Part shown: positions 47,010-58,743 of the stretch, piece after piece
How the letters are laid out: every line of letters begins with the position of its first letter
Position numbering within the stretch: the stretch's first letter is position 1
DNA from: Kingdonia uniflora
Taxonomy: Eukaryota > Streptophyta > Magnoliopsida > Ranunculales > Circaeasteraceae
Length of the DNA stretch: 64,000 nucleotides
NCBI GenBank assembly: GCA_014058105.1
Contig: JACGCM010001110.1
Coordinates: 372,001-436,000, forward strand
Direction: 5' to 3'
Translations under genes and position numbers: made by a program
Notes under the pieces: model-generated
What the model saw: only the letters and a program-made list of their open reading frames with translations
The model's database searches: none
What the model was told of the DNA's origin: nothing

Positions 47010-48240
47010 ACTACCTGATTGCTAGCAACCTTGCAACTCCTAAGAGTTGCTATGGCATGGCATTGTTCCGCTGGTTTGGCGTTCAGTAGATCCACTCCAT
47101 ATTGTCCTTTCAGATTTGCTTCAGATTGACTAGGCAGATTTCCTTGTTTGCGAATTACAAAATCTGTTGCAAATTATGAAATATCCGCGTTCATCTGGCC
47201 TATCCGTTGAGTCAACGTGTTATGGGAGAGATTCATTTGCTGCATGAATGTGCTTAGTGTTTTCTCAAGGTTCCTAATTCTCTCTGTATTAGTTTTCTAC
47301 GGTTCATATTGTTTTGGCTGGTAATGTTACTATTGCGGCCGTTGATATTATTGTTGTGGCCATTGGTATTGCGGTTCTCACATGTTTGAGTTACCAACTT
47401 GTCCTCCCTGATATGGTTCAGTTCTATAAGATAAGTTAGGATGTTATGGTTTGAAGGATCGAAACGAGTTATTGGGATTATCTTGGTTGTATGTGTTTAA
47501 TGTTTGAAGTTCCCCTTCTTGAATTTCCTGGTTTGGTTAGATGGTGGGACAAGAATTTAAGACATGCGTAGTACCGCTATAGTCACTACATACCTCTTGC
47601 TGAGTTAGAAGTAGAACTGGTTTGGAGAAGGCATCACTCATCTTCTTAAGTATGTTTGTTTGCGAGTGGATAACAGCTAGGATAACAGTTCTAGTGTCTA
47701 ACACAAGTTCTTAGGTTCATTTTCCTTTAAGCAGGGTAACCTGTTTGTATGAATTCTTAACCATGGTTTTAAAGAGTTCTTATGCTTCAGTAGATGACTT
47801 ACGCATTATAGAACCTCCACAAGTGGCATCCACCATACGTTTGCTAATTTGGGGAAGCCCGTGATAGAAAATGTGTGTTTTCTATCCTAGATCTAGTCCA
47901 TGATGTGCACACTTAAGTAAGAGACTCGTGTATCTCTCCCAACCGTCGTAGAGTGTTCATTATCCTTTTAAGTGAAAATGTGAATTTCGCTACGTAAAAG
48001 GTTTGTTTTAGGAATAGGGAAAAATATCTTCAAGAATGCCTTTTGCAACATCTTAAAAGTTATGATGGTTTCAGGGGGTAGAGAGTGCAGCCAAATCTTA
48101 GCCTTATCCTAGGTACAGGATTGGGACATTTGGCTAGGGTTTTGGTTGCAATTAGTCTGACTTGTTCTAGCAGATGCTACCGTCTATCTTGGCCACAAGG
48201 TTTTCTAGCTACCATGGAGTAAGCTAAAGGTGGGTCCTCG
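47010..48240 (-). pseudogene. Athila-like gag, broken
   Basis: The minus strand near 48100-48000 reads LRDKAKIWLHSLPPETIITF then KMLQKAFLKIFFPIPKTN, the gag core of Athila/Tat elements. Nearer 47300-47030 it reads NLEKTLSTFMQQMNLSHNTL, GNLPSQSEANLKG and AEQCHAIATLRS, the gag C-terminus. The stretch between is Gln/Tyr-rich with stops. Gag forms the virus-like particle in active elements. Confidence 0.7.
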
Positions 48241-49010
48241 CGATTTAAATGGTTTCCCTTACGAGAACAGCTTCACATAAACTAACTAATCTAATCTAGG
48301 ACTCCTCCCTACTTTTACTCTAATAAAAGGGTACTACTACTAACTTATTTTCTAAATATTAGTAATTTTATAAGATGGCACACTTCTACTTTTACTAATA
48401 ATAATAATAATAAAGTACTAGTGTAAGAATAATAATTAATTACTAATATTAGGTTATCCTAGGAGAATAACTATGATGATCTAATTTTTTTAATTTTTTT
48501 TAATATTTTTTTCTATTACTAATATTAGTAACTAATAAATTAACAGGGGATCAAATTTTAGTCCTATGCTGGGGCGCAATGATTTTTTATTTCTTTTTAT
48601 GCTCTCATCAAAGAAATATACCTATAAAGTGTAAAAGCGGAGAGAGGTTTGAAATAGAGATAGATTTATCTAGTAACCTGAAAGAACATAAACAATGCGC
48701 TGATAAGAAATTTCAACTCAATAGGGTTAGGGGAACTAAACCCAAAAAACTGGGAGTCAGGGGAGCTCTATGGCCGGCAATCCCCGGTGAAAAGCCTATG
48801 ACAGGCGGCGATCTTTGGTTGGTCAGACCCTGTCTCTTTTTTTTTTCTTTTTTTTATTGCTCCTGTGCTCAAATAAGCCCCAATTCTCAATTAATCGCGA
48901 TGATTTTCCTATTCTAACAGAGATTATTTAACCTACAAAAGCTACGAATTAGAGAAATCCTACGTTAAACCTAATATAAGATTTGTATCTAACCTAGAAA
49001 TAACCGTTAC
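48241..49010. other. Leader of the Athila-like element, no clear gene
   Basis: Lies between primer site and gag. An AT-rich part at 48300-48550 (AATAATAATAATAATAA near 48399-48412) and a T-run near 48837-48857. The + strand ORF at 48579-48917 shows no family resemblance and is probably chance. Confidence 0.45.
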
Positions 49011-49029
49011 CTCCCCAACAACAACACCA
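49011..49029 (-). other. Decayed tRNA-Asp-type primer binding site
   Basis: On the minus strand it reads TGGTGTTGTTGTTGGGGAG next to the LTR end. The canonical site is TGGCGCCGTTGCCGGGGA; every C in it is T here. Confidence 0.65.
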
Positions 49030-49031
49030 TT

Positions 49032-50364
49032 TGATTGACCATCGATAGTCTAATAAAAATTCTACTTAAATAATTAATATAGTAAAGAACAAGTAGGGTA
49101 TCAATCCACGAAGAGGTACATTACTTTAGGGTAAACTTAAATCTAGGAGAAATGAGATTTTGTTTTGCCATAAATCTACGTTAACTAGGTGCAGAAAATT
49201 TAAATATTAAGGTTAACTAAACATTCGGATTTCACTCTATATTAGCATATTATGGTTTAATTTAATTGGTTTTTGGTCTTCTCCACGAATTCTCTTTTTT
49301 GAATCAAATTTGAGGGGTTTAGAATTCTTTTCAGAGCTATCTGCGAAGAACAAATCTGATAGTTCACCTCGTTAAGGTCAAAACTAAAATCCTAGTTGTT
49401 AACCAAGGGCTTATTCCTTCTTTTTCGAATACAAGAATACTCCCTGGGTCTAAAGGTTTCTAAATGGTATGTAAAATCAATTCCTTATAATGCAGGAGAT
49501 CAATTTTTCACCAGGTTAGAATTTCTCTCCACTTCCCCTAACTTGTCCAGTTTAGGAGAGTTAAAAAGCAACCCTAAAGTGTGATATATGAGCTCTAGGT
49601 CGGATCTATTACCAGCAAGAAAATTTTAACATGCACCTATAGAGCTTCTTCCTCAGATCTAGTTCAAGAGGATTAACCCTGCATAATCTTAACAAACAAT
49701 TGATAGATATAATTTGACTAAACGAATCATGGAATTAAGATAAAAGTTAAGAGTGATATAAACTCAGCTCTTACCTTCCATAATAACCCCAAAGCAAAAA
49801 GTAGGTTTAGACATGAAGAACAAAACATTAAATAAAGAAACCCAGATTCTGAAATGTTCTAACTACCCCCCAGTTATCTCCAGCAGTGAAGTTTGTGTGT
49901 TAGCTGAAGATTTTCTCTTATTAGACCTCCTAGGGACCCGTGCCAAAGGATTGTGACTTTCAATGCCAGGTGGCCATTGATCGCTGTCAGTTACCCTTTG
50001 GCCAACGGTGATCGCCAACTGGTGGTGGCTAAAATCTCCTCTTTTTGGGTTTTGCTTTACTTGCCTGATAGATAATTAATATAGGTTCAGCCTATGGGTT
50101 TCTTGCCTCAGCGATGATTTTGGTTTTCAAAGCTCTCAACTAGCCCAATTCTGACTGAAACTGATTTACTAAACTACTGGAAAACCTCAGTGTAGTTATG
50201 TTATCATTATAGCTCTGATTTGGCACTTTTTTTGCTAAATTGTCTCCATTAGAGTAAAAAACCTAAAAATGAGATAAATAGGCAATAATTAGATAAAAAT
50301 GGTTTCAGGACGCCCAAAAACACTTGTAAATGAGGCTTAAATTATGCACAAAATATGTTTATCA
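49032..50364 (-). repeat. 5' LTR of the Athila-like element
   Basis: On the minus strand it starts TGATAAACATATTTTGTGC and ends ...GGTCAATCA, so TGAT...ATCA close it. It abuts the left repeat array at 50365. The plus-strand LTR at 52119 has a related but diverged start. Confidence 0.7.
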
Positions 50365-50740
50365 GCCATGTGCGTTCGTAACAAGGACTTATGGTGTGGC
50401 CCAATAGGCAGGCTATAATAGTATAACAGTTGCTGCTAGCCGGAAACTTCATGCGTACAATTGTTTGCAACAAAGACTTAGGTGTGGCCCAATAAGCGAA
50501 CTATAGCAGCCACACCGTGGCTCACTAGTTGCAATTAATCGAGATGGCTATGCGCACAACGTTCACAATATGAACCCACAGTGTGGCCTAATAGATGGAC
50601 TATAACAGCCACATCATGGCTCACTAATTATGACTACCCGACAAGGCCATGAGCACACACGTATTCTTAGCATAGACCTACTGTGTGACTCACTAGGCGG
50701 ACTACAACAACCACATCATGGCTCATAGTCGCTGGTTAGA
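50365..50740 (-). repeat. Left array of a roughly 100-bp tandem repeat (3-4 units)
   Basis: Units contain GGCCATG(C/A)GCACAC, a GTGTGGCCCAATAGGCGGAC core, CCACACCGTGGCTCACTAGT and a GACAAGGCC-like end. They are the reverse complement of the array at 53401-54360. Unit starts are near 50370, 50449, 50546 and 50645. Confidence 0.75.
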
Positions 50741-53400
50741 GAGGTGCCAACAGAAGGAGTTCGAGCACTCTCGCTCTTCAAGGACTGGGGAGTCTAGCTC
50801 ACGTAAAGTCAGGGGAGGTGCTCCACAAGCTAGGGTCTAAGACTACTACTATGTTATTTTCAGTTGAGTCAGTCCAGTTATGTATTCCTGTCATGTAGTA
50901 CATATGTATTTTCATGTTAGTTTCAGCACCATGTATTTCTATTTCAACACATGTATACATGCTTGATATATGAATTTTTTTTACTGCTCTTGAAGATCAG
51001 GTTTCAGTCATTCGTGCTAACTTCACTGGTTTATTTACTATTTTACCCTTTTAGTTCATATTGGTAATTTTTTTCTTTGAACATTGAGGACAATGTTTGG
51101 TTCAAGTTTGGACACGTATAATATGCCAGTTTATTATTCATTTTAAAAAATAATTAAAAAAAAATGCTCAGTAATGTCAGTACCAGTAAATTAAGCTAAG
51201 TTGAAGTATACAACTCTAAGAGTTCAAGTAAATAGACAGAAAATAGATAGTATATTAGAACTTGAAATACTTAGCATAATTATGGAATAATATGCCTAAA
51301 TTCAAGTAAAATTAAACCAAATATACTGTTTAGGTATTAACGATGTTCCCACTAAAAATGAAAAAAAAAATTAAAATTGAACTCCACATCACGCCAGTGT
51401 CTTTCGCGTAACTATTTTACTAAACAACAATACTTAGCTACCCTAAAAAGGGAATATGGTTCCATCTCTACCTGGAAATTATAAAAAGGATTAGTAAAGC
51501 TCTAAAAGTATGCAAATGAAAGTACAAAATTAAAGAATAATACTATCAAAAAGTATAAAAAGAAAAGAAATAATGGTGTGAATCCGAAGTCTATGTCAAG
51601 AAGGGACTCCAAATCCTGACACCCATAACATACTGGTATGGACTCCAAATAAGATACATGAGAATCGTTATAAATTAAAATGGCAGAAAAGTATAAGTGT
51701 TAAAATCCAAATAGACTAGTGATCAGTTAAATACGATATGTAAGCTCCATTAAGCTCTACTTGAATAGGCAAAGCAGTTGCTTATTAAAACGTTAAAGAC
51801 AACAATACATCTGTGAAAATATGCACTCGAAAACCCATGTTCTTACAATAATTTTTTTAATAGTCATTATAGTGTACTCAGTTTTAAATAAGGTTTAGCC
51901 CAATGATATATGACACTAAAAGTACTGAGGATGGAATTTGTAGGTATATCTAAAAGTAAACACTTACGAGAGAGCACTCGTCCATTGGGGACACCTGGGG
52001 GTTTAACGACTTATTGCATATGCTAAATGCAGTCGTAAAACCTACCAAAGTGATATCTACTTTTTAATTAGTTAGTCTTATTTGATTTAATTAGTTGTCT
52101 ATCAAATTTGGGAGTATTTGATAGACACATTATTGTATCTACTTTCATGCCTTAAATACTTGTGTTTTTTGCCCCTCATCTTACGTCTTGATATCTTTTC
52201 TATTTCACCATTTTTTAGATTCCAACACGGCTGGAACAACTACTGGGTCAAATATATTGCAAATGCTGCACCAGAACACTGAAGACGATTAGCAGAAATC
52301 AAGTCAAACGAAGAGCAAAATACTTAAGTGGATCATCTCTAGCAGTCAGAGATAGCATAGATGGTTCTGAACGTGGATAAGGACTAGGGAAGAGCAACAA
52401 AAGGACACTAAAGGATGAGGATCACTCTAGCAGATCTGCAATCATGAGTTTATTGCAACTAAACTTACTGCGATTGCGGGTTGGTTGAACTGTGGGCAAA
52501 ATCTTCTCATGCGTGACATGCTGAAACACTCTTAGGTTCTAAAAATGGGTCAAGATACAAGACTGAAATGAGCATGTTTTGATTTTCTGTTTATATTTGT
52601 AATTACCACACCTAGGGCACATGACTTCTATAAATAGTTACCCCCAGGATTCATTTAAACCAAAATTTCAAATTGTAAAGCTTTGAAGAGCTCATGGTAA
52701 TCTCTAAATTTACTTTTCATTTATTCTATTATTTTATGCTTTATTCCTTTTACTTTTGTTTAGCTTAAGCATGAAGGTCTAATCCCTTTAGGCTTTGACT
52801 TGGGGAACAACCTTGTGCAGTCATAACTAGAGGCCTTAGTGTAGAGGACTTTAGAGAACCTGACTTAATTTAGACCTTAGGTGTCTGATAGCTAATTAGG
52901 CCCGATCCAGGCCGCTAGTTGTTAGATGAATAAGAGCAGGGACTATACATAGATACTTATCCATATACTGCTCACTAAAGACCAAATACAGAGTCCAATC
53001 AAAAAGGGATTATATCCTAACCCGAGCCAGGCGGTGTTAAGTCCCCCACTCGTTCAGGATTTAAGATGTAGGTGATAATCAAACCACATCACCATACCTA
53101 TTCGATCCATAAGATATGGACATAGAGACCTAAGCAACTCTAAGTACTTGTTCATAGACTTTGAGAAGAGAGTCCAAACACACTGAATTACTAGAAATGT
53201 TTCGTATAAGTGCATACCCTAGGCTAGGCTGTCTTAGTTTAAATTTATTACAACCAAACTCAAAAACCCAAATTTCCTTAGAGTACAAACTAGCTAGGCT
53301 ATCTCGCACCTCCCTGCATTCGATACTCCACTTGCCTATACTACATTATAATATATTTGTAAGTAAGATTATTGATAGACCCTATAAAAACGACCCATCA
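50741..53400 (+). mobile_element. 3' part of a second gypsy element, plus strand
   Basis: 50741-50840 has a Ser/Arg-rich end of an ORF (RTGESSSRKVRGGAPQARV then stop). 51081-51110 has ACATTGAGGACAATGTTTGG, a phrase common before the 3' LTR of Athila/Tat elements. A polypurine-like tract (TTTGGGAGTATT) precedes the LTR at 52119. 5' LTR, gag and pol are missing. 50841-52118 has no gene. Confidence 0.6.
52119..53400 (+). repeat. 3' LTR of the plus-strand gypsy element
   Basis: It starts TGATAGACACATTATTGT and ends ACGACCCATCA, with TGAT...ATCA closing ends. It contains TATAAATAG near 52631. It abuts the right repeat array. Confidence 0.65.
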
Positions 53401-54360
53401 GACCATACTGTGCATCCAAGTTGTGAACTCTTGTGTCCACATTGCTTTGTCGGTTAGTCACAATTAGTGAACCACAGTGTGGCGTTTGTTGTCTGCCTAT
53501 TGGGCCACACCGCGGGTTTTTCTTTCGAATACTTGTGTGCTCATGGCCTTTCCAGTTTGTCGTAACTTGCAAGCCACAATGCGGTTGATATAGTCCAGCT
53601 ATTGGGTCAAACCGTGTGTCAATGTTGATAACACGTGTGTGTACATGGCCTTGTCAGTTAATCAAAACTAGTGAACCACTACAGTCCACCTATTGGGCCA
53701 CCACGTGGCTTCTTGTTGTAGACACTTCAATGTGCATGGCCTTGGTGCTTAGTCTCAACTAGTGATCCACATTATGGCCGCTATAGTCCGCTTATTGTGC
53801 CATACCGTGGGTTCATGAGAGCATTTATGTGCGCATGGCCTTGCCGGTAAGTCGCAACTATTAAGCCACGGTGTCACTGGTATACTCTGCCAAATGGGCC
53901 ACACCGTGGGTCTATGTCGCAAATACTTGTGTGCGCATGATCTTAACACATGATCTTACAGGTTAGTTGCATCTAGTGAGGCACGACGTCATGGCCGTTA
54001 TAATTCGTCCATTGAGCCGTACCGGGGGTCCATGATGAAAACATTTATGTGCGCATGGCCTTGTCGGTTAGTTAGAACTAGTGAGCCACAGTGTAGCTAC
54101 AACAGTCCGTTTATTGGGGTCAATGTTGCGAACACTTTTGTGTGCTTGGTATTGTTGGTTGATTGCAGATTATAGCGGCCACACCGTGGGACTTATTGTG
54201 AACACTTGTGTGCCTATGAACTTGACGGTTAGTCGCAACTAGTGAACCACAAAATGACCCTATAGTCTACCTATTAGACCACACCGTGAGGTCCTTGTTG
54301 CGAACACTTATGTGCGCATGGCATTGCTGGTTATTTGCAACTAGTGAACCATGTCGTGGC
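53401..54360 (+). repeat. Right array of a roughly 100-bp tandem repeat (about 9 units)
   Basis: The unit contains TGTGCGCATGGCCTTG, GGTTAGTCGCAACTAGTGA, a CCACACCGTGG block and CTATAGTCCGCCTATTGGGC. CATGGCC-type landmarks fall near 53540, 53643, 53735, 53835, 54056 and 54316, with decayed ones between. Copies differ by many point changes and short deletions, so the array is old. Confidence 0.8.
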
Positions 54361-54830
54361 CACTATCACAACGTGAAAAAGATAAAAAATGACTTGGCAA
54401 GCCAATCGATTTTACCCAAAAACGATTTAATTTTTAGTTGAGAAAAATGTTGTAATTCTTACAGTAGTTTTTTGGTTACGACTTCCAAATACGTCGAAAT
54501 ATTACGACTGTAAACTAAGTCGTAATATATGTCGCTTTTTGTGGAAATTACGACACATTTGAAAGTCATTTTATTTGTCGCAAAAAATTGATACAATTAA
54601 GAGTCATATTTGTTCCATCATGCAACAGATTTATCCACTACTTTATACGTCATAATTTTACGACTCCAAAATAAGTCGCCAAATTTGTCGTAATTCTGAA
54701 AATTTTGTAACAGACAAACTAGTCGTGCTATCCGTACATAAAATCGTTTGCACTAGACACAATTATTGATAGTCATCTTAGTCGCTTGTCACAGATATAA
54801 TTACTTCAATTTACAAAAAGAGTTCAATAT
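54361..54830 (+). mobile_element. CACTA-like transposon end with subterminal TACGAC repeats
   Basis: It begins CACTATCACAACGTGAAAAA, near the CACTA(C)AA...AAAAA start of plant En/Spm elements. It is followed by many short direct and inverted TACGAC / GTCGTAAT / AGTCGC words, as in CACTA subterminal regions. No transposase and no matching far end were found. Confidence 0.4.
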
Positions 54831-55129
54831 CTATATGTAATTAGAACTAGATGGATTTGAATCATCATTTGTCAAGTTAATAAGAGCTCTTGCCATTTAG
54901 AGCTAATAGTTCTATCAATAAAGATGCATAAAAAGACTGTCTATGATAGTAGCGAATACGAGTTATATAATAGACAAAAAATTGTACTATATATATTACA
55001 TCTATTACTAAGTTAATAGATGACTTTGTAATTCCTATAAAAGGAACCCAGTAGTTGATTCCGATTGTAAAACGGCATTTGGATACACAAAACAAACCAA
55101 GGTATTAGTCTCAAGGATAGTATAAATGG

Positions 55130-56460
55130 CAAAAATAAAGCATAACCTCTTTCACAATCGTAGAGCCATTAAAAGGTTTTTCATGTGTCAGCAATACAAT
55201 TGGAATGCTTGATGAGAAGATTTTAGGAGCCATCTGAAATTCGTGAGTAAACTATAATGCATCATAATGCATGACATATTAAGATAGTGGAAAGCAAAAG
55301 TACCTCCACCGTAAAAGCTTTTAATTCCAACTGGTTATTAGATACTTTGTAATGCTTCTTGGTGGCTTCATACTGCAGGACCTCTAAATATGAAATAACA
55401 TCAATGATACAGATGAAACAAAGTGCTAAATTATACAGATAGAAAACATAAACTTGTAGGGGATTGCATGAGATAATCTACACCATTGTAAGATGCACTG
55501 CGTTTAATCATAATTACAGCATTGTACTACCTTAAATTAAAAAAAATACCAAAACTCATAGTGACCATTGAGGGATTTGCTGGGAGATAGACATTGTAGC
55601 CCAAGCAACAAAGAGATAGGGACCTATTGCACCGAAATAAAGAACATCTGCTAGCAGGGCATTAAACCTATCTAAGCTTTTTACGTCAACAGTCCCAAGT
55701 CAATCCATATAATCACTCACAAAATCAGCCGCCAACTTCCACAGCTAGATACAAATTAAATCAGATTTAATAAAAAAAAATTGTCATTGGCTAAAGTCCT
55801 TACCTGGTCGAGGGCTTCGACTTCTCAATCTTCTCCATTTCAGATTATTTTCTATTATCCTTACTTTATAACTGAAAAAGGAAAGGCATAATTCAGTTAG
55901 ACTAATGTATGCTAAATGAATAATCAAGATAAATATAAAAAAACATTCTATAGATCAAACTTAAAAGCAGAAGCCATACATAGACGACTACTTTTGCTCA
56001 ACAGTGTACATTCTTCTTGTTATCTTGGACCACCACTTCATCTCCAGCCAACATCAAGTACTTAACTCTTCTTGCAATGTTGTGCATTGAAACCCCAAAG
56101 CATCGGCCACTTGTCTTTGTATATTGTTAGCAACATCACCACTAGACTTTCCTCATGCACATAAAGCTCTCTAGGCAATTTCCCATTAATGTTCTCTTAA
56201 ATATGAAAACATAAGTCATATGAACAGTCCTGTTTGTTGCAGGAAGAGTATCAGTATGATTAGTTTAATATTTCTAATAAGCAAACAAACCTTGCAGTGA
56301 GAGATAAAGAGATGGTCCATCATAGTTGTACTCCCAAGACCAATTTCAGACTTGCTATCTACAAAGCAATTCTCGAGAGCCTTATGCTTCACCAATGACC
56401 CTAGACTTTTAATAATACCAACATTAGTAAAAACAATTACTTTCCCCATGATGCCAACAA
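55130..56460 (-). pseudogene. Exon-like pieces of an unidentified gene or transposon, minus strand
   Basis: Pieces from high to low: VFTNVGIIKSLGSLVKHKAL and ENCFVDSKSEIGLGSTTMMD (56449-56290); NIARRVKYLMLAGDEVVVQD (about 56090-56000); LDRFNALLADVLYFGAIGPY then, after a frameshift, YLPANPSMVTM (about 55760-55560); LQYEATKKHYKVSNNQLELK (about 55400-55310); and MAPKIFSSSIPIVLLTHEKP (about 55233-55140). Several are bordered by AG or GT at plausible splice positions. The family is not recognised. A copia element sits just upstream at 56505, possibly inside the same unit. 54831-55129 is non-coding. Confidence 0.3.
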
Positions 56461-56504
56461 CTCATACTCATAAGCTTTAAAACTTCAATTCTAAAGGAAG
56501 GACT

Positions 56505-56693
56505 TGTTGAATATAAAATATACCTAATATAAGATATATACTAAATATAGAATTCTCTAAATATAAGATATTCTTACTTAGCGCCCAAGTAATTGTAATA
56601 ATATAAGGAGAATGTCTTCTCTTCCATTGTAAAATCGAATAATAATAAAGTTAGTCATTCCCGAATCTCTTATTCTTTGTATTAGTTTCTACA
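56505..56693 (+). repeat. 5' LTR of copia element
   Basis: 189 bp. It shares GATATTCTTACTTAGCGCCC, AATCGAATAATAATAAAG and the TTTCTACA end with the 3' LTR. Confidence 0.85.
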
Positions 56694-56707
56694 TGGTGTC
56701 AGAGTGG
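56694..56707 (+). other. Copia primer binding site
   Basis: TGGTGTCAGAGTGG directly follows the LTR and resembles the initiator tRNA-Met site TGGTATCAGAGC with two changes. Confidence 0.7.
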
Positions 56708-56771
56708 GTTCGATAATTGAACCTGGTTCTTTCGAATTAAATTAAATTCCGCTGCGAATTGTTGTCACGAA

Positions 56772-56855
56772 GTTCGAAGTTACTGTAGCAGACACCATAA
56801 AATTACTATAGCAGTTCGAAGTTACTGTAGCAGATACCAGAAAATTACTGTAGCA
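56772..56855. repeat. 42-bp tandem repeat in the copia leader
   Basis: Two units, each starting GTTCGAAGTTACTGTAGCAG and containing AAATTACT-TAGCA; a third begins at 56856. Confidence 0.85.
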
Positions 56856-56864
56856 GTTCGACCA

Positions 56865-57557
56865 ATGGGTTTCAATGATGATACAACAATGGTATCATCA
56901 AACTCAAGCCCTAATCCTCACATTGTTCATAACCACATCGATGCACTCAACTATAAAAAGGGACAGCCTCAAGGTTCCTGGAATTTGCATAGAGAGACTC
57001 GACCTCTCCGCCTTGATCTTGAGTGTACCCACTGTGAAGAGAAAGGGCACACAAAACATAAGTGTTATGAAATCATTGGATATCCGAAATGGTGGGATTT
57101 TACAAAACGATCAAAGAAGAACATAGCTGCGAAGAAGGATACTGCTAAAAGTCCACCTTCAGTGAATGTTGCCCAGTCAGAACATAGTGACTCTGCAGGT
57201 TCTTGGTTGTGTGTTAGAAAAAGCAATCTCTACTATTTGGACCAGACTAATAGTGGAGGGCAGAGAATTCACCAGGTGAATAAAGTCGGTGGAATTGAAG
57301 AAGCAAAAGCTAATGTGTGGTTATGGCATCGACGACTGGGTCATCTCTCCTTCGGGTATCTTCAAAAATTAAATTCGTCGTTATTTTCGAATTGTAGTAT
57401 TTCAGAGTTTAAGTGTGATATTTGCGAACTCACTAAGAGTCATCGTATTACATACTCTCCAAGTTTTAATAGAAGTTTAGAACTTTTAGTATTATTCACT
57501 CTGATGTATGGGGTCCTGCACGTATTTCTTCATTGTCTGGAGCTCGTTATTTTGTGA
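56865..57557 (+). pseudogene. Copia gag zinc knuckle fused to pre-integrase and integrase start
   Basis: The 230-codon frame has a CCHC knuckle (C54, C57, H62, C67: CTHCEEKGHTKHKC). After a short linker it reads SNLYYLDQ, WLWHRRLGHLSFGYLQKL and CDICELTKSHR, the pre-integrase zinc domain. The gag capsid region before the knuckle and the whole protease between knuckle and linker are absent, so this frame is a deletion joint. It shifts out of frame at about 57490, where integrase continues in another frame. Confidence 0.7.
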
Positions 57558-58266
57558 CTTTTATTGTTGAGTGTACTCGTATGATGTGGGTATCCCTAAT
57601 TCCCCATAAAAGTGAAGTCTTTAAAGTATTTTAAAAAAACTATCAAATGGTTTTGACCCAATTCCAAAGGAGGATACAAATGTATCAATCTGATAATGGA
57701 GGAGAATTTACTAGTAATGACATGTCGGAGTTCTTGACAAATAACGGCATTCGACATCAAACCTCTAATGTTTATATACCCTACAACAAAATGGGTTAGC
57801 TGGACGAATGAATAGACATCTGTTAGAAGTTATTCGTGCATCTCTTTTTGGAATGAATATGCCATTGAATTATTGGGGAGAAGCGTTAAAATCTACTGCT
57901 TACTTGATAAACCGCACACCATCTAGGGTCATTGAATTTCAGACCCCCTTCCAAAAACTTCATGATCTTATCACCATCCCTGCAATGCCAAACCTAGAAC
58001 CACATATTTTTGGATGTGTTGTCTTTGTTCATATACCTAAACATCAGCGAGAAAAATTAGATTATTGTGCTCGAAAGTGTGTGTTTCTTGGATATGTTGA
58101 TTTAAAAAAAGGTTATCGTCGTTATGATCCTGTGGAGGGGAAGGTGTATATCTCTTTGGATGTTTCGTTTCGAGAATTAGAGGCATATTTTGTGGGATCT
58201 TCCCTTCAGGGGGAGAAATATAATGATGGTGAAGGAAAGTTTCCTATTATTGGGGATATGTTTTAG
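57490..58266 (+). pseudogene. Copia integrase, broken
   Basis: From 57495 the frame reads HSDVWGPARISSLSGARYFV, then a stop near 57632, then QSDNGGEFTSNDMSEFL. After a further break at about 57790 it continues MNRHLLEVIRASLFGMNMP, YWGEALKSTAYLINRTPS and HIPKHQREKLDYCARKCVF. HSD and QSDNGGEF carry the two catalytic Asp residues of the DDE core. The third site is at the broken GLAGRMNR (usually G-AERKNRH), where the catalytic Glu appears lost. Confidence 0.7.
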
Positions 58267-58743
58267 GAACTAGAGGATTTGACGAGTAATTTGAACAGGC
58301 ATAGTAAGCTAATTGATGATGAAAAGGAAAGTGAAGCAGAGCAGATGACAGAGGGAGATCAGGGTATTGAAGATGAACTTCATATGAATGGAGAGGATTA
58401 GACGACAGGGGGAGATCAAGCTGAAGTAGTAGAAGTTGCCTGTGACTCTAACATTCTAACGCCACCTACCGAAGTACTGCCGCAGAATGTCAAACCCCAG
58501 GTATTACCTAATCCTGTCACTGTTAATGATATTCAACCTAGACGTTCAGAAAGGCCTACTAAAAGTATTCCAAAATCTACTTATGAACCAGATATCAATT
58601 CTAAAGCCAAATACTCAATTTCTGATTATGTGTCCACCCATAGGTTGGCTAAGTCGTTTACATGCACTATGAATCAATTATCCTCTGTATCTATTCCTAG
58701 TAATTTGTAGGAAGCACTATCAGATCCACGATAGAAGAAAACC
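58267..58743 (+). pseudogene. Copia linker between integrase and reverse transcriptase
   Basis: An acidic linker with in-frame stops (near 58266, 58399, 58708 and 58732) ends in RRSERPTKSIPKS and YSISDYVSTHRLAK, the usual lead-in to copia reverse transcriptase. Confidence 0.6.

Larger units (their letters stand above)
42540..50364 (-). mobile_element. Decayed Athila-like Ty3/gypsy retrotransposon, minus strand
   Basis: In element order: 5' LTR 50364-49032, primer site 49029-49011, gag 48240-47010, a solo LTR inserted at 47004-44254, end of gag and protease 44250-43501, then directly the end of RNase H and the integrase (43490-42540). Reverse transcriptase and most of RNase H are deleted and no 3' LTR was found. 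Stops and frameshifts occur throughout. Athila-type assignment rests on gag, protease and integrase motifs and the tRNA-Asp-type primer site. Confidence 0.7.

Noticed and set aside
48579..48917. 112-codon ORF with KPMTGGDLW-type sequence
   Set aside because: Sits in the gypsy leader, ends in a poly-T translation and matches no domain I know.
50365..54360. CRISPR-like reading of the spaced repeats
   Set aside because: The whole unit of about 100 bp is repeated, with no unique spacers, in a plant genome.
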